Positions 33,307-42,664 of a stretch of DNA of 44,287 nucleotides are shown here, one piece after another. The notes under the pieces are model-generated. The model had not been told where the DNA came from and made no database searches. It saw nothing but the letters and a program-made list of their open reading frames with translations. Origin of the DNA: Tissierella creatinini (GTDB taxonomy: Bacteria; Bacillota; Clostridia; Tissierellales; Tissierellaceae). Position 1 is the stretch's first letter, and the number at the start of each line of letters is the position of its first letter. The stretch spans positions 1 to 44,287 of the forward strand of contig SUSS01000021.1 of the NCBI GenBank assembly GCA_005046945.1, in the 5' to 3' direction. The position numbers and the translations under genes are program-made.

Positions 33307-34437
33307 ATGAAAATTAAATCCAAAATAATAATGGCATTAAGTTTTATTCTAGCCTTTTCATCCTCCCTTCCCTCATATGCAGGAAGTGGAACAGTAACGA
33401 TTAGTTATGAAGACATAGAAGAATTGGTCTTGGAAAACAATCTGCAGATAAAGGCAAACAAATATAGTCTGGACGATATGGAGGAAGCTTTAGATGACAT
33501 GGAAGATGCGGAAGATGATATAAGAGACCTACAGAGAAATATATATGATATTTCGGATAATTTAGGTCAAATCCAAGGCCCTGAGACGGACCCTGCCATA
33601 GGGGCCCTAATAAAGGCTACAATGGTTTCCCTAGACATAAGCGGAAACACCTTAGATATGAGGATGCCTAATTCTGCAGACCCTGAAGACCAGATTAGGT
33701 TAGCAGAGTTGAACTTTGAACTGGCCGAGAAAAAATTAATAAATGGAGCCAAAGAATTGTATGTACTCTACCATCAACTAAACAACAATATCTCTCAACT
33801 TGAAAAGAACCGAGAATTACTGGCAAGACAACTTGAAAAGTCTAAAATTAGCTATGAATATGGGCTTATAACCACTTCTACCTTAAATAACTTAGAATCT
33901 TCTTTAAGGGAATTTGATAACAACTATAATTCCCTAATCAAGCAAAGGGATTTGCTCATTCTTAAGTTTAAAACCATACTTGGCCTTGAAGATGAAATAC
34001 AGATAGGAATTCTACCCACAGCAGATAGGATATATGTATCAAAAATAGATTATCAAGAGGACCTTGAAGAGACTATAAGAAATTCCATGACCATAAAAAT
34101 CAAGAAACAGGAATTAAACAACGGGGACGCAAATAAGAAAAGAATAGAAAACGAAGTTCAATTGAAGGAAAATGAAATTGATGTAGACCTTACAAATCAA
34201 TATAATCTATTAAACCAAAAATCCAATGATTTACTCCTTGCCGAAAACAACTTAATAAGACTAAAAGCTGAGCAATTCAAGGGACAAATCCAATTCTATG
34301 CCGGCAATTTAACTAAATCAGCTTTAGATTCTTTAAGCAATGAAGTGATGAAACAAGAGTCTTTGATTAAAATGGAAGAAAGCACCCTCCTTAAGGAAAT
34401 AGAAAAATATAAGGCCATGGTAGATGGAATGATTTAG
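33307..34437 (+). CDS. TolC-like coiled-coil exported protein
   Basis: 376 residues from ATG 33307 (GGAG 8 nt upstream); a GTG three codons earlier overlaps the binding site. It has a signal peptide (about 1-26, SYA-G), then TISYEDIEELVLENNLQIKA, the typical opening of TolC-family proteins. Two long helical hairpins follow, with RLAELNFELAEKKLINGAKE and ISYEYGLITTSTLNNLESSL as the repeated TolC-type Y/F-x-x-G segments. The family forms outer-membrane tunnels in diderms. In a monoderm it cannot do so and may act as a surface coiled-coil partner of the HlyD protein. Last gene of the operon. Confidence 0.82.
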   Translation: MKIKSKIIMALSFILAFSSSLPSYAGSGTVTISYEDIEELVLENNLQIKANKYSLDDMEEALDDMEDAEDDIRDLQRNIYDISDNLGQIQGPETDPAIGALIKATMVSLDISGNTLDMRMPNSADPEDQIRLAELNFELAEKKLINGAKELYVLYHQLNNNISQLEKNRELLARQLEKSKISYEYGLITTSTLNNLESSLREFDNNYNSLIKQRDLLILKFKTILGLEDEIQIGILPTADRIYVSKIDYQEDLEETIRNSMTIKIKKQELNNGDANKKRIENEVQLKENEIDVDLTNQYNLLNQKSNDLLLAENNLIRLKAEQFKGQIQFYAGNLTKSALDSLSNEVMKQESLIKMEESTLLKEIEKYKAMVDGMI

Positions 34438-34445
34438 AACAAGAA

Positions 34446-34483
34446 GGCTGTCTGCAAACTAGTAAATTAGTTTGCAGACAGCC
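34446..34483. terminator. Strong hairpin between converging operons
   Basis: A perfect 16-bp stem (34446-34461 with 34468-34483) around a 6-nt loop, between the TolC-like gene (plus) and the SLH gene (minus). T tracts are short on both sides, but the stem is very stable. Confidence 0.8.
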
Positions 34484-34494
34484 CTTACTTCATA

Positions 34495-36396
34495 TTATCT
34501 TAAGTTTATTTCACTTGCAGTAAAGTCTATGCCATCGAAGTATCCGAATACATAGATAGTGTCGTTTGTCTCTAAATCATCTAAATACAGATTGTCAGAG
34601 ATAATAGTATCCTCATCAACCTTAATGACTACTTCATCTCCATATCCATAGTCACTTAAATCCGTGTTCATGATTTCTACTTCGATCTCATTTCTTCTAG
34701 TACTGATACCGGTAATCTTTCCTCTAACGAAGGATTCTGCACCAGCGGAGTCAGCATAGATTTCGATTATCTCATTGCTTCCTATGACTACATCTACATA
34801 ATAACCGACATTTAGATTTATTATTGATGCAGCAGAATCATCAACCTTAACAATGGCATTTCTTGCCATTATATAGGTCTCGTCCTTATCCGTTTCCCTA
34901 TTTCTAATGGTTATTTCAGTTCCTAGGTTCAATTTAGTAGATATTCCGGTAATAAAGCCTTCTATTTCCTTCTCTACCATTTCTGCATCTACTTCGACTA
35001 CTTTTCCGCTTTCTAGCTCAAGAACAGCCTCGTCTCCAAGTTTTAAATCTTCAAAATCGGCTCTTCTGCCATCTTTATAGATATCAGCATCTTCATCTAA
35101 TTCAAATTCAGTCTTAACCTTCTTTGAATTTTCAATAGTAATAAAGTATATTGGATTACGGTCTCCTTCTTCATTTAACTCGACTATAATCCCTTCAACT
35201 TCTCCATATTTAGCCCTTGCTTCTAGGTCTACAACTATATTGTTTTCAATCAATAGATTTACTTCATCACCTACGCTTAAATCGAATAAATCTGCTTCTT
35301 CTCCATTAAGTGTAATTTCAGTATTCCTATCTACTGTCAATTCTATTGTACTTGTAACCCTATTCTTAAGGTATTCAACTACTAGCTTGCTGGAGCTTGG
35401 TGTTATGCTCTTTATAGTTCCTGAAATCTCTTCTTCCAGATTTTCAACCTCTATAGATATTGCAGTGCTTGTACCCTTTGTTACCACTACCTTTACTGAT
35501 TGACCCTCTAATAAACTTGCTGATGTTGTTGTTCTTCCATCTAGTTTTATAGTAGTCTTAGCATCTACTAAGTAAGCAGCTTCCGTCTCACCCTTGACCG
35601 TGACAAAGATATTGTTTCCTATCTTGGTAATCATAGTTATAAGACCTGAAACTTCCTCAGTTTCAACCGGTTCAGGTTCAGGTATTGGTGTTGGTGTTGG
35701 CTGCTGTGGATTGTTTTGTAGATAATCATATGCTGTAGCAAGCATCTTGGCCATTTGCTCGCGAAGTAATGGTTGATTAGGCTCAAAGTACCCATTGCCT
35801 GTACCATTAGATGACAACACCCCTGCCTCTATAAGCACCAATATTAGCTTGTGATATTTAGCATTTATCTTATCCAAATCTTTATAGGTAAGGGATGCAA
35901 ATGATTTTGCATTCGCCTCATCCTCTAAGCCCATTGCTTTAGCCATAAATACGCTAATATCAAGTCTTCCAACTCTTTTATTAGTACCTGCTTCCAGAAG
36001 CCCTTTTGATGATACTATTCTTAATTCAGCCTCCGATAATACGCCCTTATAAAGACATTTCATAACAGCCTCTTGGGCCCAAGCCGGGATTTTCAAATCA
36101 TTTACCAACTTGCTATAATCTTCCTTGCTTTTATTTATTTCTTCGTTGGAAAGATTAAGTAGCTTTGATAAAAGCTGAATAGTTTCTAGAAAAGTTAATG
36201 TTCCCTTAGGTTTAAATGAACCATCCTCATAGCCGTTAATATACTTTAGCCCTACCATCTTCTCTATGTAGCTATATGCCCAATGAGAGCTATTTACATC
36301 TTGAAAGGTAGCAGCATATGATGGCATGCTAGGAATTAGTAATAACACTACTAAAGCCAAAGATAAAGCTTTTAGAAAATCCTTCTTCAATTTCAT
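34495..36396 (-). CDS. SLH-domain surface protein with tandem beta repeats
   Basis: A 633-residue exported protein. The signal peptide ends near SYA-A (residue 28). Three SLH domains follow (about 29-90, 95-165, 175-230), starting with FQDVNSSHWAYSYIEKMVGL and GYEDGSFKPKGTLT, which bind secondary wall polysaccharide. A Pro-rich linker with PTPTPIPEPEP leads to five tandem repeats of 70-85 residues (about 245-633). Each starts with a G-x-I-T/V-x-I strand and contains the phrase xVDxxTxIxLDG...L..GD.V, similar to DUF5666-type beta domains. Likely an S-layer-associated cell-surface protein; ligand unknown. AAAGGGGGAG precedes the ATG. Confidence 0.88.
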   Translation of the reverse strand: MKLKKDFLKALSLALVVLLLIPSMPSYAATFQDVNSSHWAYSYIEKMVGLKYINGYEDGSFKPKGTLTFLETIQLLSKLLNLSNEEINKSKEDYSKLVNDLKIPAWAQEAVMKCLYKGVLSEAELRIVSSKGLLEAGTNKRVGRLDISVFMAKAMGLEDEANAKSFASLTYKDLDKINAKYHKLILVLIEAGVLSSNGTGNGYFEPNQPLLREQMAKMLATAYDYLQNNPQQPTPTPIPEPEPVETEEVSGLITMITKIGNNIFVTVKGETEAAYLVDAKTTIKLDGRTTTSASLLEGQSVKVVVTKGTSTAISIEVENLEEEISGTIKSITPSSSKLVVEYLKNRVTSTIELTVDRNTEITLNGEEADLFDLSVGDEVNLLIENNIVVDLEARAKYGEVEGIIVELNEEGDRNPIYFITIENSKKVKTEFELDEDADIYKDGRRADFEDLKLGDEAVLELESGKVVEVDAEMVEKEIEGFITGISTKLNLGTEITIRNRETDKDETYIMARNAIVKVDDSAASIINLNVGYYVDVVIGSNEIIEIYADSAGAESFVRGKITGISTRRNEIEVEIMNTDLSDYGYGDEVVIKVDEDTIISDNLYLDDLETNDTIYVFGYFDGIDFTASEINLR

Positions 36397-36477
36397 ACTT
36401 ACTCCCCCTTTGTGTTTATTCTACTTCCATTCTATAACAAATCACACTCGAAAGATGTTACATTTTGATGACATATT

Positions 36478-36516
36478 AAGAAAGTAAGGAAACATATTTA
36501 ATCTCCTTACTTTCTT
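36478..36516 (-). terminator. Terminator of pyrG
   Basis: AAGAAAGTAAGGA / TCCTTACTTTCTT, 13-bp stem with a 13-nt loop, just after the pyrG stop codon on the minus strand. Confidence 0.8.
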
Positions 36517-36524
36517 TTACTTAG

Positions 36525-38138
<1,614 letters not shown>

Positions 38139-38167
38139 TTATACACATTTTTCACTTTAACTACAAT

Positions 38168-38196
38168 ATTCTATACTAGAAAATAGTATATGTCAA
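38168..38196 (-). promoter_or_regulatory. Promoter of pyrG with embedded inverted repeat
   Basis: TTGACA (38191-38196), 17 nt, TAGAAT (38168-38173) on the minus strand. ATACTA-N5-TAGTAT (38173-38189) fills the spacer almost exactly, as an operator might. Confidence 0.8.
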
Positions 38197-38372
38197 AATA
38201 ATTGTAATCTCAATTTAATATTAAATTCAATACATCTATAGTATAATTTAAGTATCATAGTAATTAGTTTCACCAATGCTTAAAAAAACAATTAGATAAT
38301 TCAATTTTAACATCTAATAAGGGTTTTTTCTACTGCATAATAGTTAGAAAACTAAAAGAAAGGAGAGAAATT

Positions 38373-38978
38373 TTGAAAAAAATCATTGTAATAATAATAC
38401 TAGTATCCATGCTGTTAACAGCAATACTTCCAATAATTGCCAATGCACAACCAGAAGAAGCTTACCTCTCCTCTGGCTTGATTTTAAGGGATTTAGGAGT
38501 AATAAAAGGAAATGAGGAAGGCTATTTGATGCTTGGTAATACCTTAAGACGTCAAGATATGGTGGTTCTGATAAGTCGCCTATACAACAATGAATTAAGT
38601 GCCAGGGCTTACTTGGTAAAGCCCAAATTTACCGATTTAACAAAATCCTATTCATTTTATGAACCATATATAGGATGGGCTGTTGATAAGGGATTAATAG
38701 AGGGGATGGGGGATTATACCTTTGGGGTAAATGAAAGGGTAACTGTGCAACAATTTATGACTGTAATGCTAAGAGCCCTTGGCTACAAAGAGGAGTCCCA
38801 ATTATGGAATACAACACCGGAAATTGCATCTAAATTAGGAATAATGGACAACCTAAATTTAAAACCAACGGACCACCTTACAAGAGGGCAGATGTCAGTT
38901 ATGATGGTAAATGCTCTTAACCTTACCTTAAAAGGCAGCTCTCTAACACTAAAAGAAAAACTAAATTTGGCAATTTGA
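38373..38978 (+). CDS. Small exported SLH-domain protein
   Basis: A 201-residue protein with a signal peptide (about 1-26, ending ANA-Q) and little beyond SLH domains. LILRDLGVIKGNEEGYLMLG, then KFTDLTKSYSFYEPYIGWAV with KGLIEGMGDYTFGVNERVTV is a canonical repeat, and a further partial repeat ends with LTRGQMSVMMVNAL. The TTG start is supported by AAGGAGAG upstream. It has the size of a free SLH module, perhaps a wall-binding adaptor. It is a single gene with a terminator at 38987-39026; a TATAAT lies at 38242-38247 without a clear -35. Confidence 0.88.
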   Translation: MKKIIVIIILVSMLLTAILPIIANAQPEEAYLSSGLILRDLGVIKGNEEGYLMLGNTLRRQDMVVLISRLYNNELSARAYLVKPKFTDLTKSYSFYEPYIGWAVDKGLIEGMGDYTFGVNERVTVQQFMTVMLRALGYKEESQLWNTTPEIASKLGIMDNLNLKPTDHLTRGQMSVMMVNALNLTLKGSSLTLKEKLNLAI

Positions 38979-38986
38979 AAAAGTTA

Positions 38987-39026
38987 GGCTATGCAAGTAA
39001 GTAATTTACTTGCACAGCCTTTTTTA
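38987..39026 (+). terminator. Terminator of the small SLH gene
   Basis: GGCTATGCAAGTAA / TTACTTGCACAGCC (one mismatch) with a short loop, followed by T7. Confidence 0.9.
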
Positions 39027-39027
39027 T

Positions 39028-39053
39028 CGAGGTGAAGGAATATCTTCACCTCG
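39028..39053 (-). terminator. Hairpin after saoL
   Basis: Perfect CGAGGTGAAG / CTTCACCTCG stem with a 6-nt loop, 1 nt beyond the saoL stop codon. There is no T tract on the minus strand, so it may protect the 3' end rather than terminate. Confidence 0.55.
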
Positions 39054-39054
39054 T

Positions 39055-39726
39055 TTAAATATCTGTTACGCTAAAAATCATTTTCGCCACATAAAACGCT
39101 TCATTAACATCTAAGCAAAATATATCTTCTTCATTTAATTCCATTTCAGCCACATATAAATCATATTCATTCTTCTTACAGAAGAAATTCATAACGTTTC
39201 AGCAAGATCCTGACCAATTCGAATTTTTATTTAAGTCTACATGGAGTATATGCAAATCCAGAGGTTCATACTTCACTATTTTCCCATTTCTTATGCTTAT
39301 TTTTACATTTGTACCGCAGTGACTACATTGTGAGTCAATATCAACATCTTGCTTAAATGTAAATGAGGTTCCTATAGCATCTATGGCACACATTGCATAG
39401 AACTCACGTCCATCAGCTAGTTTTACCTTATGGTTAGTTGCTAATGCTGATACCGGATAGATGAAATTCACATTTTTCTCTTCATCTACTACGATACCAT
39501 TCTTACTTATAAGCACATCAAGAATATCTTTAATCTCTTCCTCAGTCATATCTTTGATATCATTACAAATAGTAAATAAATTCTTAAGATTAAAAGCTTG
39601 TCCATTATTTATGGTGTAATTCATTAAATACCTTCTAATCCTGTTTTGACTCTTACTAAATCTGCTATCTACGCTATCAATAGCCAGTTGTTCATTAGTA
39701 TAATTTTTAGATTTAAATTCTTCCAT
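39055..39726 (-). CDS. saoL: MerB-like organometal lyase, selenoprotein (in-frame TGA read as Sec176)
   Basis: A reading frame of 223 codons interrupted only by TGA at 39199-39201, read here as selenocysteine 176. The upstream part has the MerB motif YAMCAIDAIG with Cys113 and Asp116; a CSHC motif lies near 134-137. After SGSC comes Sec176, then NVMNFFCKKNE and a typical MerB-like tail ending at TAA 39055. The spacing Cys113 to Sec176 is 63 residues, the same as Cys96 to Cys159 in plasmid R831b MerB as I remember it, and Sec176 to FF also matches Cys159 to FF. MerB breaks carbon-mercury bonds; SaoL is thought to do so for organometals. AAGGAG precedes the ATG. It lies 18 bp after the molybdopterin oxidoreductase. 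Confidence 0.88.
39170..39186 (-). promoter_or_regulatory. Candidate bacterial SECIS element in saoL
   Basis: TTCTTC-TGTAA-GAAGAA hairpin on the minus strand. The apical loop begins 18 nt after the TGA, within the 16-37 nt window described for bacterial SECIS elements, and has G at its second position. One flanking T can bulge. Confidence 0.7.
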
Positions 39727-39744
39727 ATTTTCTCCTTAAAGACA

Positions 39745-41775
39745 TTAGTCTTTTCTTATTCTTACTAAAAGAGCCCTATCCGAAGGAAATCCACTTATAG
39801 GATCCAACACAACATTATCAGTAAGCTCGTTAGCATTAGCCTCCTTCCACCCATGAGGAACTATAATAGTAGTTGGAAGTATTTCCTCTGTTATCTCTAC
39901 TTTTAAAGCTATACCTCCTCTTAAACTTTCAATCCTAATAATATTTCCATCTTCAATTCCCTCTGCTTTAGCAACCTCTGGATGAATTCTAGCTTTTGCC
40001 TCATAATTGCTCTTATATTCATTTAGAGGTTCAATATTTCTATACCTTGAATGATAATATTCTAAATATCTGGCTCCAGTCGTCAATATATAAGGGTACT
40101 CCCTAGCAAGCTCTCTATCAGATAGGGGGCTTTCATTTGGCTCTATATATACTGGTAATGGGTCATATCCATATTCCTCTAGTGTCTTAGAATATATCTC
40201 CAGCTTCTTAGATTGGGTATTGAATCCACCCACCTCATACTTTTTTTCTTTAAACTCCCTATATGAAAATCCATATTGCTGATTTCTCAGCTCATCAAAT
40301 GATAATCCAAGCTTTTGCAACCTATACTCAATAGCTTCTTCTTCACTAGTCCAAGGAAAGTATTCATCATATCCCATAGCTTTAGAAAGATCACTAATAA
40401 ACTGCCATTCAACTATTCCCGGACCATCTATTAACTTAGGTGATATGCCTATTATGCTTTCACCTGAAAGATCTACCTTATTCCACAATTCATTTCTTTC
40501 AACAAACATACTGGCTGGAATAATCAAGTCTGCAAGCTTAGCTGTTTCAGTCATAAAGTTATCCATTACTACTAGGAAATCTAAGGCTTCTAGTGCCTTC
40601 CTTAGTTTATTAGTATTAGGCCAAGTTAGAAGTGGGTTACTCCCAATTACTATCATAGCTTTAAGAGGGTATGGCTTGCCTTCAAGTATAGCATCACTGA
40701 GGACATTGGCTTGGGCAACTCCATAAGTCTTACAGAAAAGTGGAAATTCCTTGCTTCCTATAGCCTCTTTACTAATCTGTAAATCATCAATCTTCAAAGG
40801 CAATAAAGGTGCAGGAGGATTATTCATAGGACCTCCGACAACATCAATATTACCCATAATGCCCTGTAGTATGGCTATTGCCCTAGCAGTTTGAAATCCA
40901 TTTGAAAGAAGCTCTATGGCTATTCCCGGACTAATATTAGAAGGATTATTGCCTGCATATAGTCTAGCTCCCTCAATAATTGTATCCACCGGAATTCGCG
41001 TTATACTTGATACTTTTATAGGATCATAATCTACTACTAATTCTTTTAATTTTTCAAAGCCTATAGTCCAATTATCTACAAAATCTTTGTTATATAGGTT
41101 CTCTTCTATAATTATATGTATGAGACCTAATGCTAAGGCTCCATCAGTTCCAGGTCTTAGCTTGAAATGAATGTCCGCTCTTTTAGCTAATGGTGTCTCC
41201 TGAGGGTCTACAACTATTAGTTTACCACCGTTTTTTATGGATTCATTTATATCCATAACTTCAGCAGGATGGGCATTAGTAGGATTATAGCCCCATAAAA
41301 CTACACATTTGCTATTTCTATAATCAGCCCTTGGCAAAAAGCCCTGAGTGATTTTATTTGCCAGCGTCTTTGATAAATGGCAATGACTCCCTGCCGCTGA
41401 GTAATTAGGAGTTCCATAAGCTTGACAAAACCTTTTTGCATAATCAGGAAATTGTCTCCTTACACCAGCTTCTCCAGTATGTACTGATAGTGACTGGGGA
41501 CCAAATTCTTCTTTTAATTCTTCTAACTTTCTTACTATTATATGTACAGCTTCCTGGTAATCGATTTCTTCCCATTTATTATCTTTCTTAATTAAAGGTT
41601 TTATAAACCTATCCTTTGAATGTACTATTGAAGGCAAGGCTTTTCCTTTAGGACATATAAACCCTTTTGTTATAGGATGGTTCCGGTCTCCTCTTACCTC
41701 TAGGATTTTATTAGCTTCAATTTCTAGTTCAATACCACAATTACATCCACATAAACTACATACACCTTTAAGCAT
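39745..41775 (-). CDS. Molybdopterin (Mo/W-bisPGD) oxidoreductase
   Basis: A 676-residue member of the formate dehydrogenase/DMSO reductase family. N-terminal CSLCGCNCG with Cys6, Cys9, Cys13 and a fourth Cys41 (FICPKGKALP) binds a 4Fe-4S cluster. The likely Mo ligand is Cys132 in AGSHCHLSK. Pterin-binding segments include LWGYNPTNAHPAE, IVVDPQETPLAKRADIHFKL and RPGTDGALALGL, and the C-terminal domain has ILTTGARYLEYYHSRYRN and HGWKEANANELTD. There is no Tat signal, so it is probably cytoplasmic. AAGGTGGGG precedes the ATG. It is co-directional with saoL, 18 bp apart, and divergent from saoD-T-E-C. Its substrate is unknown; electron-partner genes are not adjacent. Confidence 0.9.
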   Translation of the reverse strand: MLKGVCSLCGCNCGIELEIEANKILEVRGDRNHPITKGFICPKGKALPSIVHSKDRFIKPLIKKDNKWEEIDYQEAVHIIVRKLEELKEEFGPQSLSVHTGEAGVRRQFPDYAKRFCQAYGTPNYSAAGSHCHLSKTLANKITQGFLPRADYRNSKCVVLWGYNPTNAHPAEVMDINESIKNGGKLIVVDPQETPLAKRADIHFKLRPGTDGALALGLIHIIIEENLYNKDFVDNWTIGFEKLKELVVDYDPIKVSSITRIPVDTIIEGARLYAGNNPSNISPGIAIELLSNGFQTARAIAILQGIMGNIDVVGGPMNNPPAPLLPLKIDDLQISKEAIGSKEFPLFCKTYGVAQANVLSDAILEGKPYPLKAMIVIGSNPLLTWPNTNKLRKALEALDFLVVMDNFMTETAKLADLIIPASMFVERNELWNKVDLSGESIIGISPKLIDGPGIVEWQFISDLSKAMGYDEYFPWTSEEEAIEYRLQKLGLSFDELRNQQYGFSYREFKEKKYEVGGFNTQSKKLEIYSKTLEEYGYDPLPVYIEPNESPLSDRELAREYPYILTTGARYLEYYHSRYRNIEPLNEYKSNYEAKARIHPEVAKAEGIEDGNIIRIESLRGGIALKVEITEEILPTTIIVPHGWKEANANELTDNVVLDPISGFPSDRALLVRIRKD

Positions 41776-41973
41776 TATATCCCCACCTTAGCAATATTCA
41801 CGGATTTCAAGCATAATTCACCACAATATTCATGTTACCATTTTGTCAATATCTTGTGAAATAAGAAATTTTAATAACAAGATCATCCAATATAGATTGT
41901 TTTAATTGTTATTATTTAGACATAAATGTTATTATATTATTTGTAAATTAACACTACATAAGGGGGTTTTTTG
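41776..41973. promoter_or_regulatory. Divergent control region of the SAO locus
   Basis: 198 bp of AT-rich sequence between the two divergent operons. On the minus strand a consensus -35 TTGACA lies at 41844-41849, but no good -10 follows at the right distance. On the plus strand TTGTTA (41906-41911) is followed by TTATTA and TATTAT. AATAACAA (41873-41880) and TTGTTATT (41906-41913) form an 8-bp inverted repeat that could be an operator. The promoter calls are tentative. Confidence 0.4.
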
Positions 41974-42306
41974 GTGAAAGTTGCATACGTAATAAGCTCT
42001 GATAATTCAAGAACAATCTTGAGGGACATGGTAATTCCTCAATTAGAAGCTGGTAATCATGGTGCTGAAGTCCTAGGAATGTTCTTCGTATTTGATAACA
42101 CATTCCTTCTATTAGAAGGAACAGACATAGGTGACAGACTACAAAAATTACATGAAAAAACAGGCATGATCATGTTAGCATGTGATCAGTGTACCTTCGA
42201 AAGACAAATAGAACACAAATTAGTTGCAGGGGCCACTATAGGTTGTTTCCCAGTATTATACGGAGCTCTTGGCTCAGCGGATTTGGATCAAGTAATAACA
42301 TTTTAA
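41974..42306 (+). CDS. saoD: DsrE-like protein SaoD
   Basis: A 110-residue soluble protein of the DsrE/DsrF-like fold. The start is GTG 41974, 7 nt after AGGGGG; a TTG one codon earlier is less likely. VAYVISSDNSRTILRDMVIP opens the fold, GAEVLGMFFVFDNTFLLLEG gives the second strand, and MIMLACDQCTFERQIEHKL with ATIGCFPVLYGAL contains three Cys that could pass sulfur or metal ligands. The best match by context is SaoD of the selenocysteine-assisted organometal system. First gene of the plus-strand operon, followed by a hairpin with a T tract that may reduce downstream expression. Confidence 0.8.
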   Translation: MKVAYVISSDNSRTILRDMVIPQLEAGNHGAEVLGMFFVFDNTFLLLEGTDIGDRLQKLHEKTGMIMLACDQCTFERQIEHKLVAGATIGCFPVLYGALGSADLDQVITF

Positions 42307-42313
42307 CTAAAGA

Positions 42314-42337
42314 GTCAGCTAAGGCTGGCCTTTTTTT
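42314..42337 (+). terminator. Attenuator-like terminator between saoD and saoT
   Basis: GTCAGC / GCTGGC stem (one G-U pair) with a TAAG loop, then C and T7. It lies 7 nt after the saoD stop codon. Partial termination would leave saoD more abundant than saoT-E-C. Confidence 0.75.
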
Positions 42338-42390
42338 GTCAAAAACATGAAAGAAAAGCACAAATAGTAAAATAGGAATGAGGTATTTAA

Positions 42391-42663
42391 GTGTCTAAGG
42401 TTTTTGTAGAATTTATAAACACATGAGCAGGTTGCGACGGTTATACACGAGCTGTGCAGGCTGCAGCAGCAAAATACAAGGATAAGGTTGAAGCAAGAAT
42501 ATACTATGCAGGTAAGGATATTACTTACATAAAGAAATACGGCCCTATATTCAAAGCAACCCTAATAATTAATGAAAAAAAGAAAATTCAAAGAATATCC
42601 AAGGATATTATTGAAAAGGAAATTGAAATGGCCGTTAAAGAATTAGAAATGAGAGGTGAATAA
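42391..42663 (+). CDS. saoT: Thioredoxin-like selenoprotein SaoT (in-frame TGA read as Sec12)
   Basis: A 90-residue protein starting at GTG 42391 with GAGGT 6 nt upstream. TGA at 42424-42426 is in frame and is read as selenocysteine 12. The start MSKVFVEFINT is the first strand of a thioredoxin fold, then U-A-G-C (Sec12 to Cys15) forms the redox motif at the head of the helix DGYTRAVQAAAAKYKDKVEA. YGPIFKATLIINEK is the cis-Pro-like segment. Gene callers that treat TGA as a stop lose the first 12 residues and the active site. It lies between saoD and saoE, 1 bp from saoE. Expected to act as reductant or metal/thiol carrier for the lyase. Confidence 0.88.
42427..42467 (+). promoter_or_regulatory. 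Candidate bacterial SECIS region in saoT
   Basis: Two alternative folds follow the TGA. One is a 12-bp interrupted stem (42427-42440 with 42452-42464) with an 11-nt loop, which is rather close to the TGA. The other is GCTG / CAGC (42451-42454 with 42464-42467) with a 9-nt loop that begins 28 nt after the TGA and has G at position two. Which one binds SelB cannot be decided by eye. Confidence 0.5.
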
Positions 42664-42664
42664 T

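Noticed and set aside
39199-39201. TGA in saoL as a true stop or a frameshift in a pseudogene
   Set aside because: The same frame continues for 47 codons with family-consistent sequence to a normal TAA, a SECIS-like hairpin follows, and saoT shows the same pattern. No frameshift is needed.
42454-42663. saoT as a 69-residue protein starting after the TGA
   Set aside because: That start has no ribosome binding site and would remove the first strand and the redox motif of the thioredoxin fold.
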